64,000 bases of DNA from Dirofilaria immitis (lineage: Eukaryota; Nematoda; Chromadorea; Rhabditida; Onchocercidae). The notes under the pieces were generated by a model. That model was not told the origin of the DNA, made no database searches, and saw nothing but the letters and a program-made list of their open reading frames with translations. The stretch covers positions 7,318,501 to 7,382,500 of the forward strand of contig JAKNDB010000087.1 in assembly GCA_024305405.1 (NCBI GenBank), in the 5' to 3' direction. This document shows positions 1 to 14,208 of the stretch, piece by piece. Positions within the stretch are counted from its first letter, which is position 1. Each line of letters begins with the position of its first letter. The position numbers and the translations under genes were made by a program.

Positions 1-2590
1 GAGATTGAATTATTTTAGAATTTTTTATTTGTTACATAATATGTGATTAAATATAAATATATCAATATTCAATAATAATTCATTCAAATGTAACAGATAA
101 AATATTATATTTGAATATAAATATTCAAATATAACAAATATTTTGAAATAATTTAATAATTAGCAATTTCATTCTTACTTGCAATAAATAAAATTCATTC
201 TTAAATTTCCTTCAATTTTTCCATCTGTATGTATAGAAATATCGGATAAAATGCTGTAATGATTACATGCGCATGCAAATGTATGGGCAAACTGTTCTAA
301 TGATTGCATGCACATGCTATCCATGCATATGCATGCTGAAATGCAAATATTGAATATTGAATGATAATGATAAATGAATTGAGGAAGTAACTGAATAAAT
401 GAGAAAAATGGTTGTATATATATGGGAAGGTTGTCAGCATTATTACCGCAACTACCCATCATCCATTTTCGATTCTCTTCTCATCTTCTTTCTTTTTCTC
501 AAATTTTTCCATACTCATTTTGCATTCGTTTTTCATAGCATCGTCGTATCCATCCATACTAGTTTGACACATCATACATCGCCACATATTGTCATCTTTG
601 TTTATCACAATTACTACTTCGATCAATTATATGCTTAAAATTTTCCTTAACACTTCAATCCCTCCTTCTTTTCTCTTATCTTTATTGTCATTTGTCAAAT
701 CTTTGCTTCAATTTTTAACAATTTTTTCAAATATTTGCTTAAATTTTTAATTAATTACAATACAATCTCTTCGCCCATTTTATTTGTGAAATTAATTTTA
801 TTTATTGAATTGTTAAAATATTGATATACATCATGGAATTGTAAATGTCCGTCATATGATCGATGGTATTTAAGATAATCCATTTGTAAGGCTTATGCAT
901 TATATAACTAATCAGTGATTCACTGATTAAAATTAATGATTACGACTACAGCTTTTTTATCGTTAAAGTGAAATTTTGTTGATATCATTTATTGTTAATT
1001 TAATTTAATCAGCTTATTTTTTTAAATTAATAATGTTTGATTATGACAGCGAAAAATAATGAGGTATTCTGACGAATATATTGAAGGAGTGATAATCGAT
1101 TACAGATTCAGTCATCTTTTACTACACACTAACTTATACCATATTCTACCATAATTGATAATCACACTGTATGTTAGCATACAAATTCCATATTAACTTT
1201 TTTTAACTAATCATCCCATCAATTTAATTAACTTAAATATAATCTAATATCTCGTAAGCATGGGATACCAATAATTAGACGTACCTATTGGAACTTGTTG
1301 AAAAAATAATAACGATTAATGTTTAAGAAAAGAAGATTTGTGATTTTTTACAACTGTCGTAAATAAATCAAAAGATTATATTTTATTCTATTTGTCTAAA
1401 AAATTATTTCATATGGAACGATATATGTGCAATATATTTACACCTAATGTTAAGATGTATATCAAATATCAAAATGTGAAGAAAAACCAATTAAAAAATA
1501 GTATTTGTAAATGTTAATAGTGCTTACAATCTAAATTTAATTTATATATATTAATCGAATTTTATACTTAGCTGAAATACAATTCATATTAATTTCAGAT
1601 ATAAGTTTTTAAATGATATAGGAAGGAAAAAGCGATAATTCAATGTGTTAGCAAAATAATTCACCAATTGCTTATAATTTCCTTCATTAATTTATTATCA
1701 TTTGAAATTTGTTAGGATATAGTGGAATGAAAAATGATTGCAAAAGGAAAAAAGCAGAAGGTAAAAAAAACAAGAAATTTTGGCAGTAAAATTAGAAAAC
1801 ATATCATAAAAACATTAATGCATTTCTTTCATGCTTTGATTTAAAAAAGAAAAATTGTCCCAAATTAATAATAATCCAAATTTGTTGATTTTATTAAATT
1901 AACATTCCACATCGATGAACAAATAATGAAATGTAGCTGATATGTTAAAATTTTTTGATTGAAATAATTTCTTTTCAAAAAAATTATCTCAATTTAAAAA
2001 CATATTATCCTTTTATTATTAAAATTATATTATTTATCTCCTTTTTTCTAATATAATTTATGATTTAAAAATCTAATATGATTGAATTAGACTGTAAAAG
2101 AGATTGATAAAATAATTGAAGGTAAAATGTAGTCTTTTAAATAAATTTTTTTTGTATTAATTCAACTGCAATGAAAAGATATCTTCCAAGAAGGTTAATA
2201 TCCAGTTACGAATATTCAAATTTCAAATTGCAATGAGTTCCATTTCGAAATTCAGGGAAGAATTAAATACGAAATGGATAAAAAACTCAAGTGAATTAAA
2301 TCAATTTGAATTGATTGCAATTGTGATAAATTTTTGGATATCATAGAGACTTCATATTATTACGCCAATTGATGATACATTTTTTGATTATTTTGATAAT
2401 CGAAAAAGAAAGTGTTTTCTTTCTTTCAAACAGAAATTTCTGATGCTATTTGCTTACTTTTTCATATAAATAATTTGAATAATAAGATGTCATCGTTAGT
2501 TCAATCCATTGAATAAATTTTGATATTTTTTGTTCCTAAATTTCATTTCAGCTTTATATATACATGTTTAGCGATAAATAATAAATAGAA
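1..2590. other. Gene-free flank before the saposin-like gene
   Basis: AT-rich sequence with no reading frame that shows protein-like composition or a credible exon. The one local oddity is the GCATGC/ATGCAAAT cluster near 262-350, listed separately. The stretch just before 2591 presumably holds the promoter or trans-splice site of the saposin-like gene, but I see no clear motif. Confidence 0.5.
262..350. promoter_or_regulatory. Cluster of GCATGC and ATGCAAAT words
   Basis: Within about 90 bases there are GCATGC words at about 271, 306 and 331, further ATGCA/CATGC overlaps, and two copies of the octamer ATGCAAAT (273-280 and 341-348). GCATG is the core known for RBFOX-type RNA-binding proteins and ATGCAAAT is the classic POU-domain octamer. 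Which of these applies, if any, is inference. No gene is assigned next to it. Confidence 0.3.
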
Positions 2591-5239
2591 ATGAATATGT
2601 TACTATTGTTGATGGCAAATTTTGGTTATATTTTGGCACATGGAACAGAGGCCGATCTTGGCTTGATACCACATGATATTATTTGTCCATTCTGTATTGC
2701 ATTAATTGAAAAATTTCAACAAACCACTCAACAAAATTCAGCTTACAAAGATGTCAGTCCTTTCATTTATTTTTGATTTCTTTTTTGGCAATTAATAAAC
2801 TGTAAATAAGAATAAATAAAGTTGATTATGGATACATTTTATTTAGTCATTTATTAGAAAGAACTTTTTATCTTATAAATCGTTCTTCTGATTATCCTTA
2901 CGTTCAAGTTTGATGTACATGAACAGATAAATACAGATATATGTATTTAAATAAATAAGGTTTAATATCACGAATGTGTAACGATGAAAAGAATTACTTT
3001 TTAATTTGAAAGAAATTTATAATTCGAAACTTTTATCTTTTCTGTAGTGCAAAAATCTTTATAATAGATTATATTTCAAACATGTACTTTCAAACACTAA
3101 TATGATCAATAAATAACATTAACACGATAAATGATGCTATTTTTTAACTAATTTATTAAATTTTTGTCAAGATGGAACTTTTACCATTCTACCTTTTAGG
3201 TATTATGCGAATCAGTTTCTGGAAAAGATCGTAAAACTACGATTCTTGTATGGAATCATTTAATGAAATGACAGTGGAAAGACTGAAAAATTCAACTGCA
3301 GAAGATTTATGCAAAAACAAAAAATTTGTCCTACTCATTATGAAAGAGGTGAGATTTAAATTTTAAAATAGTTATAAGCATTTTTATCGTCTTCATTCTT
3401 TTTATTTTTCACATTTTCCAGTCATCTTTACATCCATTTTATCTCACTTAAAACTTCAAAAAAGATAAAAGTTGATATGAGACTAAAGTAAAGCAAAATT
3501 TGAAATACTATTTAAATTACAAGAGCGATATAATGAGTGAAGAATGATAATATAAAAATACAATGTTTATTAATTAAATTTATTTATTTCCTTTGCAGAG
3601 GAAATAAAAACATTTCATATAATATTGTTATCTATATTCATAGTTTTAAATCAAAAATTTAAAAAATATTTTCACCTTAATTTAATCAATATTATTATTA
3701 GGATTAATTAGAACATATAAGGTCAAAAATAAAAATTTTTAAAAGGCATAAAAACAAATGCATCATATTAAATCGATAAGAAAATATGAAGGAAAAAGTA
3801 AATAAGTGTAACTATTGATTGATATTAGAGCAGATGGAGTATGTCGTAAATATAAATATAAATACACCATATAAAATAAAACAATAACATTAATATATGA
3901 AGCATATTGTATGATAAGTATGCTATACAGAATACATTCGATAACAAATATTATATCAAATGGTTACTATGATAACAGTAGAATAATATTTCGAAATCAG
4001 GATGGGATATATTTGAGGTTAAATAATCAGAAAGGTCAATGAGGAGATGAATATTACGATCATTGAAAATAAGACAACAGCTGACAACATTTATAGTTCG
4101 TCCTTATTCCCTTCCATTAAACTGTAAGTATATATTTGTAAACATGCGAGCTAATGTCATATGATTAGAGGAACAGTTGACAAAAATTGTGATAAATGAT
4201 TACGAGTTGAAATATCGCTTGTCCACATTTTTCCTGTCCTTTTCTTTCTTTTCTATTTTTTGAAAATGGTTGGAAGGATGAATCAAATTGAGCATTGACT
4301 GATGCGAAAAGGAAAGGAATGTGGTTTGTGACTAAAATTAAAGGCATAAAGGAGAGTAATTTCATGCAAATTTAATTTAATAATTTAAATCTAAAAATCT
4401 AACTTACACAATCAAAAATATCATAAAAAATAATAGGGTAATAACTAAATATATATCTGTATATGAGTATATTAATTATTATAATATTATCATATTTCAA
4501 AATTTATAATCCATTTCTATTTCTGTCTGCAAAATATTATATTTAATTATATATGTGAAAATCATGAGGGATAAGACATTCATAATTTATTAGTAGTAAT
4601 TTATTACTTTTATCGTCTTACATTTTTCTACAATATTTAGGGTAGACTTCAATCTTACAATAAATAATATCAAAAATTCTTTTGCTTTTTTGATCTCTTT
4701 ATTTCTAAATATTACTTATTAGTTGATATTACTGATTATATTAGATATTTCATGATAACAATTAATATGATAAAACGAAAAAAACAAAATTATTTGCTAA
4801 ATATTCGGACAAAAGTGGTAACATTATAATTCACGGAAGTTTTATTATGATAATTCATTTTAATCCAATAATAAATTAGAGAGAAATGAATTAATATGTG
4901 GAAATGATTTAATTATAATTTTGGAAATATAATTAGTCATTTGTGAAGTAGTTGATTTTAATCGAAAACTTTAATTGTAAATATATAAATTTATTTATTG
5001 TAGTAATATTGATGGCAAATACCGGTATACCCAATTTTCCGACTATACCGGCTGTAACGAATGAACAATTGAAGAATGCCGAAAAGTATGATATCTTTAA
5101 AACTATTGATAATGTTTTAACTGGAAAGCTGGAAAATTTCAATGGACAGAATTTAACGCTTCATATTGGTTTGAAATTTCAAAAATCTGCACCTGATCAA
5201 ATGGCAACATCAGAAAATTCTACTATCAATTCTGCCTGA
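2591..5239 (+). CDS. Saposin-like (SapB-domain) secreted protein, three exons, two A-run frame faults
   Basis: Exons 2591-2752, 3200-3348 and 5004-5239. The N-terminus is a hydrophobic signal peptide (MNMLLLLMAN...), followed by a CPFC pair. Exon 2 supplies the remaining four cysteines of a saposin-B fold (LCESV, SCMES, DLC, and one more), so the six-cysteine order expected of the family is present. Exon 2 is not open in one frame: it changes frame at an A4 run (3233-3236) and again at an A6 run (3319-3324), each as if one A were missing. With both runs one base longer, the exon ends in phase 1, which is exactly what exon 3 needs, giving about 182 residues. Nematode saposin-like proteins bind lipids or membranes, and some are antimicrobial; the role here is unknown. 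Exon 3 (a Pro/Asn-rich tail after the SapB domain) is the least certain part. The gene could instead be a recent pseudogene. Confidence 0.72.
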
Positions 5240-8200
5240 GCGAAAATCTAATAGCATCTAATTGATGCAGAAATGGACGAAATGATATAATAGTTCAGAA
5301 TTTTTTGTGATATACAACGAAATAATTTACAATTTCTTTCAATATTCACTAATATTATATTACCAATTTCATCTTCTATACCTATCTGTACGCATATTTA
5401 ATTTGAATCAATTCCAATAGACAGCTTAAAAATAGAAAGAAATACGAACTGTTGTAGTTTAATGTTACAATTTTTTCATAACTTTAATAAATATTTAATT
5501 TTATGCTTTTAATCTTAAAAATTTATCGTGTCATCCAAATGATGAATAATATTTAAATTAATATATGCAAATAGTTTATAATTAAATATATATGGAATAT
5601 TTTTAGAGTATTCTGAATTAAATAAATAGATTCTGTAACGGTAATCAGAATTATAATTAATGCAACATTTCGATCAAATTTTCTTACGATACTTTAGTGG
5701 AAATTTTTTTATTTTTGCATTTTTTTAATGATATGAGCATATAAGAATAGTATAATATTTCTTCTATAATTGCTCGAATCGAATTTTACAATTATGAATT
5801 GTCATACTAAAGTTCATTAACAAGTTATTGTAATAAACGATGGAAACACGAGAACAAAAAATTTAATTAAATCGTTTGAAATATCAAATATTTTCGAACA
5901 TTTATTAATATGTGTTCTTTTTCTTTTGAACATTTCCTATAATTTTTAATTTTTTCATTATCATTTCAAAACATTAAAAATCTTCAAATATTAATTTCAT
6001 TTCAAATATGTTATAAATATGAATATCGTCCAAATTTTGGCTAGATTTAATTCATATTTGAAGAATAATTATTTAAATACTATTATTTTATTTAAAACTA
6101 TCAATGATCAACTATATTTTATAATAGCAATTTCAGCACTAATTTTTCTGTCACAAATTGCTTAAATTTCTCATTTTTTTCCTTTTTGTCTTTCTCTTTT
6201 CCCGTTACTTTTTCGTTATCAAAATTATTTTATCTTTGATCGATAATAATAAATTACGATAAAATTTTCACGCAAGATAGACTAATTAATATTGAAATGA
6301 AGACGTGATTAAAGAAGCTAAATGAATAATTTTTAATTTTTAACAAAAAAATTGAATCAGTAAATTATATCATCTATTTCAACTAAATGGATGAGTGTTA
6401 ATATTTCGAAATTTAATTGCATTCAATTATTAATGGAAAAGTGCTGTATGGTGCATTTGTGAAGAAATAAAACTGATAAATATAGCAGGATATGCGAAAA
6501 TCTGAAAATTGAAAATCATGTATTGTGGATTTTGCTATCTATTAATAAGTTGTAATTAATTTGAATTATTTCATCTTTACAAAGTATACTTTTAGATAGC
6601 GTTAAATTCTATATCATATATTATGTATATCCCTTCGATTCAAATTAATTAACTTTATAGATCACAATATTATTCGGTTTTTTTTCGATACGGATAATTT
6701 CGAATTTAATTATTCGATAATATTTTGCAACAATAATTCATTCGATGTGTAATTATTATTGAATAAGTGAATAATATTCTGTTTTGATAGCAATAATTAA
6801 TTAAAATTTAAAAATCTGAAATATAAAGCTGAAATGATAGGTACTATATTAGCATAACTTAAATTATTTGTTATTATCAGAAACAAGAAAGTTGAATAGA
6901 AACTTTTTAGCTTTTTATTCATTAATTTTGAATTAACCGAAAATTTTTTGATTTTGGTTTGGCCAAACATCTGTCTGAAATTTTTTAATGAAATATAACC
7001 TATTCATTTTGAATTATGAATCTTAAGATTGAATTTTTCAGATATGAAAAATTTAGTGAAAAAGCATCACATTTTTTGTAGTCCGTAGAAAAATATCACG
7101 AAGCTATAGTAACAATCTAGATCAATCAAAATCACCTGGAAAAACATATCAGATTAAATGTATTTGATTCAATGCAATATGTAAACGTAAAAATGTTAGC
7201 CCATTAAATGTCCCACAGATATAATATTGTTAAAATCGTTTACGACATGTAATAAACGATACATTTGTCGACAAAATATTTTCATCGTATTATATTTAAC
7301 ATTCTTGGCAATAATAATTTGTTGAATCTCTTTTTCTTTTGATTTCAAAAATTTAGAAAAAACTGTTTTAATCGGCATATTCTAAATACAAAAAAATTTC
7401 GCTTAATAAAATTGGGTACATTGAATCTAATAATTTTAAATACAATGCCAGTGAACGGAATTCTTGTTTATATAATAATTTTGTTATGTTTTTTGTTCCC
7501 AAATAATTTGCTTAAATTGGAAAATCGAATGAATCGAATAAATTGTTTCATTATATTTTAATTTTGCACATATTAATTTCTGATTATATAATAATAAAGT
7601 TAAAATTACAAAAGAGGCGCAAATTATTATCACTTTATTATTTATTCTTTGTTTTTTTAAAATTTGGAAAGTACTCAAAATTATGTATTTCATTTGTTTC
7701 ATTTAAAACTATACATTCTATATTCTTTATCATTTTTCTAGTTGATCTATTCCGGGAAAGTTTCAAAGAATACAGCATTATTTCTTTAACTCAATCATTG
7801 TTATATTAATGTTGTGTCATGTATACTCTGCCCTTTTTTTTCATTAATAATATTATTTTTGTCGATCAGTTAAGCAGTACTGGAAGCAATTCATTGAAAT
7901 TTCCCCTTTTCAGTTTTAATTCATAAATTTATAAATGAATGTTTTTTGGGGTTATTTTATTTATGGATAAGCCAACTGTATTATATGATTTTAATTGGAG
8001 AAACTATCGCAAAATGCGTTAATTAATGTTGCCATTGAAATTAATATAGCATTTAATATGGACATATGTATTAGCAATTCATTAATAATTATCGTCCCTT
8101 TAAAAACATTTAAAGATTCTAATTAATTGAATATAATAAATTAATTATTTAAAACCTTTTCCATTTTTTTTATTATCAAGTCTTCAACTGTTTTATCCAT

Positions 8201-8777
8201 TCATTGCTTAGAGTTATAAACTGATATTATTTACAAATATTAATCATATCGCATTCAAAAAATTATCAGTAATTTCTAATTTGAATTATTTATTGTTCCC
8301 TTTCATTTCATACATATCATTTTCTTTTCTGAAATAATAAGTATATTTAATGCCACGGCAAGAATTTGTGGAATTTTTCCATTAATAATTGATTTCATAA
8401 TAATTATTAAGTATTAATTACTTATCTAATAGAGGAAACCTTTTCTTATCAATTAACATTTCATTCATCATCCACCGCAAGCAGTAGTAAAATATTTTTA
8501 AAAAATAATTATTTACTGATAAATTCTTTGATTACAAAAAAATTAGGTGAGTTAGGGAATAATCATCCTATCTCTAATATTTATTGATTTCTAGGTGTTC
8601 ATAATTGTTCTAGATTTATATGAGACAATGATTTCTAGTTTATTTTTAATCACAACATCCAGTGATTGAGATTATTTTAAACTTTCAAATTTTTAAATAA
8701 TTCATATAAATTGATTATTGGACAAGTACAATGTTCAAATGTTAATTCATTTAATTTTAATTTTTCATTAATTATAG
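5240..8777. other. Gene-free interval before the first kelch gene
   Basis: AT-rich interval of about 3.5 kb. An AATAAA follows the saposin-like stop at about 5487. Small open frames at 7196-7809 are hydrophobic or Ile/Leu/Tyr-rich translations of AT-rich DNA with no exon signals. The right end carries a likely trans-splice acceptor (ATTATAG ending at 8777), 21 bases before the kelch start codon. Confidence 0.5.
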
Positions 8778-8798
8778 AATTTAGTGAAAAGTAATAAT

Positions 8799-11700
8799 AT
8801 GGCATGCTGGATAGTCTCATTACCAGGTGGTCCAAAACGATCAAATCAAGCGGCTGTCGCAATAGGTGACAAGATTTATTCATTTGGTGATTGTGTGTGT
8901 TCTGATGATCAGTCCACTATTCCTGAGGAAACGTTTGGTGTACACGTCTTGAATACTGGTTTGTTTTATACTCTTCAAAATTTTTGCTTCTCGTTCAATT
9001 TTAAAACCAATCGAAATCCTTTTTCCGTTTCAGGACATCCGATTCAATTAGTCAATTGTATTCAACATTTGATAAATTGCAATTGATTCACATTGAATTA
9101 GGATATTTTCCATTCTTTTCCTTCTTTTTCTTAATTTTATTGAATATTTCAAGTTTTCTAAATTATTCAGAAAATAAACAAATTTATAAATAGCCAATGT
9201 AAAGAATCGCTTTGAAATTCATGTGCAAATTTTACTTGTATTTATAAAAATATTATCTGATTCAAAAACTTCTGTAAAATTCTTTGAGTAATGATGGCTT
9301 ATAATATACTATTAAGTATTTAGAAAATAATTACTGGTGAAATTAAAACAAAACTTTTCAATTATTGTTATAATAAATATTGTAATAAATTTTAATAAAT
9401 ATTATAGACCATATAATTACTCCTTCTCTTTTATTCTTCCTCTTCTCTCTCCATCTTTTATAAATTTTTTTCTTTTAATAAACAAAATTTTTATTCATAT
9501 GATCGTTCACATTGCTAGTAATAGATTACTTATTTATTTTTAGAAAAAATTTTAAATTAATTCTTAAATTTATTCCTCTTTTAGTTGATTATCGTTGGAA
9601 TCGTGTGATAGCAAGGGAATTTGAATCAGATGAATCACAGAATTTAATTAATGAATCGGAACAATTATTCCAACCTTATGGTGAAATACCAACTAAACGA
9701 CACGGGCATACCGCTGTTCTATATAATGGGATGGTTTATATGTGGGGCGGATTTTCCTCTGCAATAACTTTATGCTCAAAAATGTACTGCTTTGACCCCG
9801 GTACTTTGCTTATGCATATAATTTTCTAGAAAATTAATTTTTAAAAAAATTTCAACATAAAAATTTAGTTAAAATTCATGTAATTATTTTCAATTAAATT
9901 AATCAATAATTTAAAGAAGAATGGGAATGGAGAAATATAATGATAAGATTTAATTATAAATGAAATATTAGAAGTTTTCTTTTAATAATAACTGGGAAAT
10001 CTAATCATACATACAGCATAAAAAATGATAGGTAAGTGATAAAAGACTAGAATGAAATTTGAAATTCAATTTTAATATATTGTATATTCAATTATTTCGT
10101 TTTCCCTTTTTTAGAAAAACAAACTTGGTCAGTAATTCCATGTCGTAGTGCGACACCACCTGCTCGTGCAAGACATACTGCTGTCGTATATGATAATATG
10201 ATGTTCGTATATGGTGGTCGAGATGCTATTCAACTAGAGTAAATAATGAATAGCGATTATGATATTGTAATATATCAAGAGATAAGCCAAACATCATCTT
10301 CTCTTTGTCTCTTTTTCTTCGAAAAAAGAAAAATTTAAAAGAAAAAAGTTTAAATTTGAAAGTGAAAGTTTTTTTATCAATTTGTTCAGAATCCTTCTGC
10401 TAATAGTACTAATTGATAAAAATGATAGTAAAATAAAAAGTTTTATATTCATAGAATACCGGATAATGTTTGGGCATATAATTTCGATACACAGAAATGG
10501 TATGAAATGATTATAGATGTAAGTTATTATTTCATTTAAATTAATGTATTTTTTTTTACAAATTTTGATGCATCCGAATTTAAATTATGTCGTTCATATG
10601 TGACAGTATTCGAATGTTTTATAAATTATAAAAATTTTACTGAAAATTAAAAAAGGACATCATATAGGGTGAGTCACCACCAGGGCGAGAATATCATACA
10701 GCTTGTGTAGTCAATGAAAAAATGTACATATTTGGTGGCATTGATTTCACTAATGGAGAATTAGATGTGGATGTATTGAATTTAGAAAGAGGTTATTGGG
10801 AGAGATTAGAAACAACAGGTAATGTACCGTATACAGTGCGAGATCCATGCTGTTGTAAGTTTCAAATTTGATATGTTTGAAATATGCAAATCGTCTGATT
10901 AATTGCTTATTATGATATATTATCGATTTAATGTTATTTCAATTTTTTTAAAAGAAATAAGAATTGAAATATTTTTTATTAAGAATTAAATATTCCAATA
11001 TAATATAATGTATTAAATCAATAACTTTTAAGAAATAAAACATTGAAATATCTTGTTATTATTTGGTAGTTTGCAGGGGTTTATAATGATAAAATATATG
11101 TATTCGGTGGTTGTCGATTTAGAGATGGTCAACATACATCTGATCTCTTTCAATTTGATCCTAAAATATCAAAATGGCATAAGATGAGTACGTTTGGTTT
11201 ACGTGGTCCATCAAGTAGGCAACGACATTGTGGAGTGATCGTCGGTGATCGTGCTTACGTATTTGCTGGTTTAGCGTAAGAATTTTTAAATAATACAGAA
11301 ATTTATGCCGCATCAAATTTTTAATTTATTACAGTGTGAATCCATTCTAAATGAACCATCAAATGCATTATACTTATATATATATATATGATTAATATCT
11401 TAATTAACGTATATCTTTCGATAACATAAATTATAATTAATCCGAAAATTTCTTCTGTCATTTCATTATGCTATAGGATATCACTTAAATATTTTTCTTT
11501 TAATAAGGTATAATTTATTGATTTTATTCGATACGAACAATATTTAATTAAATATGGTATCGGATTATTAATGAAATCGAAAAACATTCCTTTAAATCAT
11601 TGTTATTTTTTCGCAAATATAAAAATGCGTCGTTATTATTATGATTATTTCAGATTACTTACTTCTTTTGATGAAAGTCTCGGCTTTGGATGTTTATTAG

Positions 11701-11962
11701 AAATGTGTGATCTTCATGTTCTTAGTTTCAGTTAGTTTTCAAATAAATATGTACAAATATGACAAAAGAAAAAGGAAAAGCAATAATCATTACACAATAA
11801 AAATGAATAATTTTTATTATTGTAAAATGAAAGTTTTTCGAATTTTATAAAATTCATAGATTTGTTTTTACAGATTGGACATTAAAAGAACTTGCATCTC
11901 TTGCTGTATTGCGTGAATTTATTAGAACAGATTTTAGTAATATTCCGCCTGATTTGGAGTGA
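8799..11962 (+). CDS. Kelch-repeat protein of the KLHDC3 type, copy A
   Basis: Eight exons: 8799-8958, 9585-9800, 10115-10238, 10455-10518, 10668-10854, 11077-11275, 11654-11730 and 11874-11962, coding for 371 residues (human KLHDC3 is about 382). The start MACWIVSLPGGPKR matches the family's WxVxLxGGPxRxNHAAV opening, and the C-terminal blade ends in a CDLHVL motif like KLHDC3. Six kelch blades are recognisable, but two diglycines are degenerate (SFGD in blade 1, VFAG in blade 6), and the tyrosine-glycine side of blade 5 reads VRDPCC instead of a GRRxHSA-type motif. The ATG at 8799 was chosen because it follows an ATTATAG acceptor and precedes the conserved WIVSL. KLHDC3 is known as a CUL2 ubiquitin-ligase receptor for C-terminal degrons; that this diverged copy keeps the function is inference. 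It faces copy B tail to tail. No frame faults were found. Confidence 0.88.
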
Positions 11963-14208
11963 TTTTTATGCATTCCTTTATCACTTTTATTTTTTTGATA
12001 TTTATTTATTAATTTAGTTATATAAACTTTTTTATTCTTTTTTCTTATTTTTAAGTTTCTTAATTAATTAATAGAAAAAACAGCGCAAAAATAGATCATA
12101 TTAACCAAAAATTTCATACTTTGTTTCTTAAATTTGATAAAAGCTTAAAATTTGCAACTTTTTAATCATTTAAATCTTCACCTTTAATTTGTCACTTTTA
12201 ATTTCACTATGCTAAGAACACAAACAATATCAAAAACTTATCTGAATCATTTCAATTTCAGATTTCATCTTCGTATGATGCTGATTTCAAACGATGTTTT
12301 GTAAAAGTGATACATTAAATGAAACTATTTTTAAAATATTCTACTTAGAACAATGAACTTTAATGATTTTGATGCAAAACTTACAGCTATGCTTTTTCTT
12401 TTCTAAAAAATTATTTAAAAAAGATTGTCGGAATTTTCCGTCTCATTTCATTTCAATTTTCATCCAAAATATCATATTTTCGTTTTGTCAACCGTATTGA
12501 TATTTTATGAGCAGTATTCATTAAAACTTGCAAGCATCACAAATCCTTCTCAAAATACTCTTTTTCATTTTAAGAGAATTTTAATATACTCTCATTTGAT
12601 ATTCCTCAAATCGATCAATTCTTTTGAAAGTATTTTGATGATTTCAATAAATATATTCAAATATGATATTTCATTCAGGGATAAACAATTTTTCTGATAA
12701 TAAATGCTGCGAGTTATTCCAATCAATCTTTTTTTTCGTAATGTTCCTTTTCAACAATGTTGCTCATATAGGTTATTGAAAATATTTATAGCCTCAGTAT
12801 TTCAATTTTGTTTTTACCTCTTCACTTTTTCTTTTTCTTTATTGAAATAATGAAATCGAGACAATCAATTTTTATTTTCCAATATTTATTATTACTGCAA
12901 TATTTGCTATGTTTCATTGTGTCATTATTTTTCGCCTATATTCTTGTTGTTACAAAAATTATATTAACATTTTATAATTGCATTTATCATTTGAATGATA
13001 ATCATCTTGAAATTTGATCTTGTTTTTTCTTGTAAAATTTTTTAAATCGATTTGATTAAACTGATTTAAAAAATAATTTCAAAGATACCATGGAAAATGT
13101 TTTTCTTTTTCATCAGAAACTGAAACTGATAAAGTTGATTTATCATTTAGAAATATAAGAAATGAATGAGCGATTACTGTATGGTTTTGATTATTTATAA
13201 AAATTTGAAAAATACTTGGAAGTCTTTTTGATTTTCTTCACATGCTATAAATTTTTTTTAATTTGATAATTTCTCTTTGTCACATATTAATGTCACCCAT
13301 TATTTGTTTCACTGAATTATTTATTTGATATGTATTGCTGTTGGAAAAGGATTTACTATATTTATTCATAATTTGAATTAAATCTTTTTCATGCTTTAGC
13401 TATGCCACTGCCATAATAACTTTTATTAATCTTAGACGATATCGTTTAAAAAACAAATGAAAAAAACAGTGAAAATCAATTGTATACACATATATTTGGA
13501 AGAGAAAATATTTTGTTAATAGTCTCATCTGATTAGAATGATGAAAGATTCTCGGTAAATTTATTTAAAGCTAATCCTTGAGCATATCAACAATATATCC
13601 GATATACTTTTATTGATATACATAAAAATCGATTGCTTTAAGTAAGCATTTAATGCTCCGTAAATATCTTAAATTCGCATAACATGGAATAATTGTTTTA
13701 TTATTTTAATTAATGTTTCAAAAAGTTAAAAGTATGAAATTTTGTTTAAAACGATTTCAAGAGTTTCTCAAATTTCTCAGTAAAATGGTGCATCAACTTT
13801 ACTTATGCTTAAAAATCAATAGAAATTATTTATACTTTCAAATGATGCGAATTTTAAGATTTTTCTTTCGACATTTCCCATTTCATTGTATAGAATTCGG
13901 CGTAGCCACAAAATGAAGAATGCGACTAAAATTTAAATTGAAAATAAGGGAATAAAATAAACACTAAGCCACTGATGACTAATTAAAATCGGCGAAAACT
14001 GAAAATTCTGTCCGCTGATTTTGTAAGGATCAAATGATAACGAGATCAATTAATGGTTGGAATTTATTTAGCGATGAGCTCAGAACATTTCGGATATTTT
14101 AATATTTTTCAAAAAGATTTTTAAGATTGCATTTATTACGCTGATAATTTATCAAAAAAGTGGAAAAAATTATTAAATACGAAAATAAAAATGAAATATA
14201 CGGTAAGT
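11963..14208. other. Spacer between the two convergent kelch genes
   Basis: About 2.2 kb holding both 3' ends. The small open frames at 12425-13017 and 13713-13916 are low-complexity Phe/Ile/Ser translations without splice signals. I see no gene, repeat or inverted-repeat arms long enough to mark the duplication breakpoint. Confidence 0.5.
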
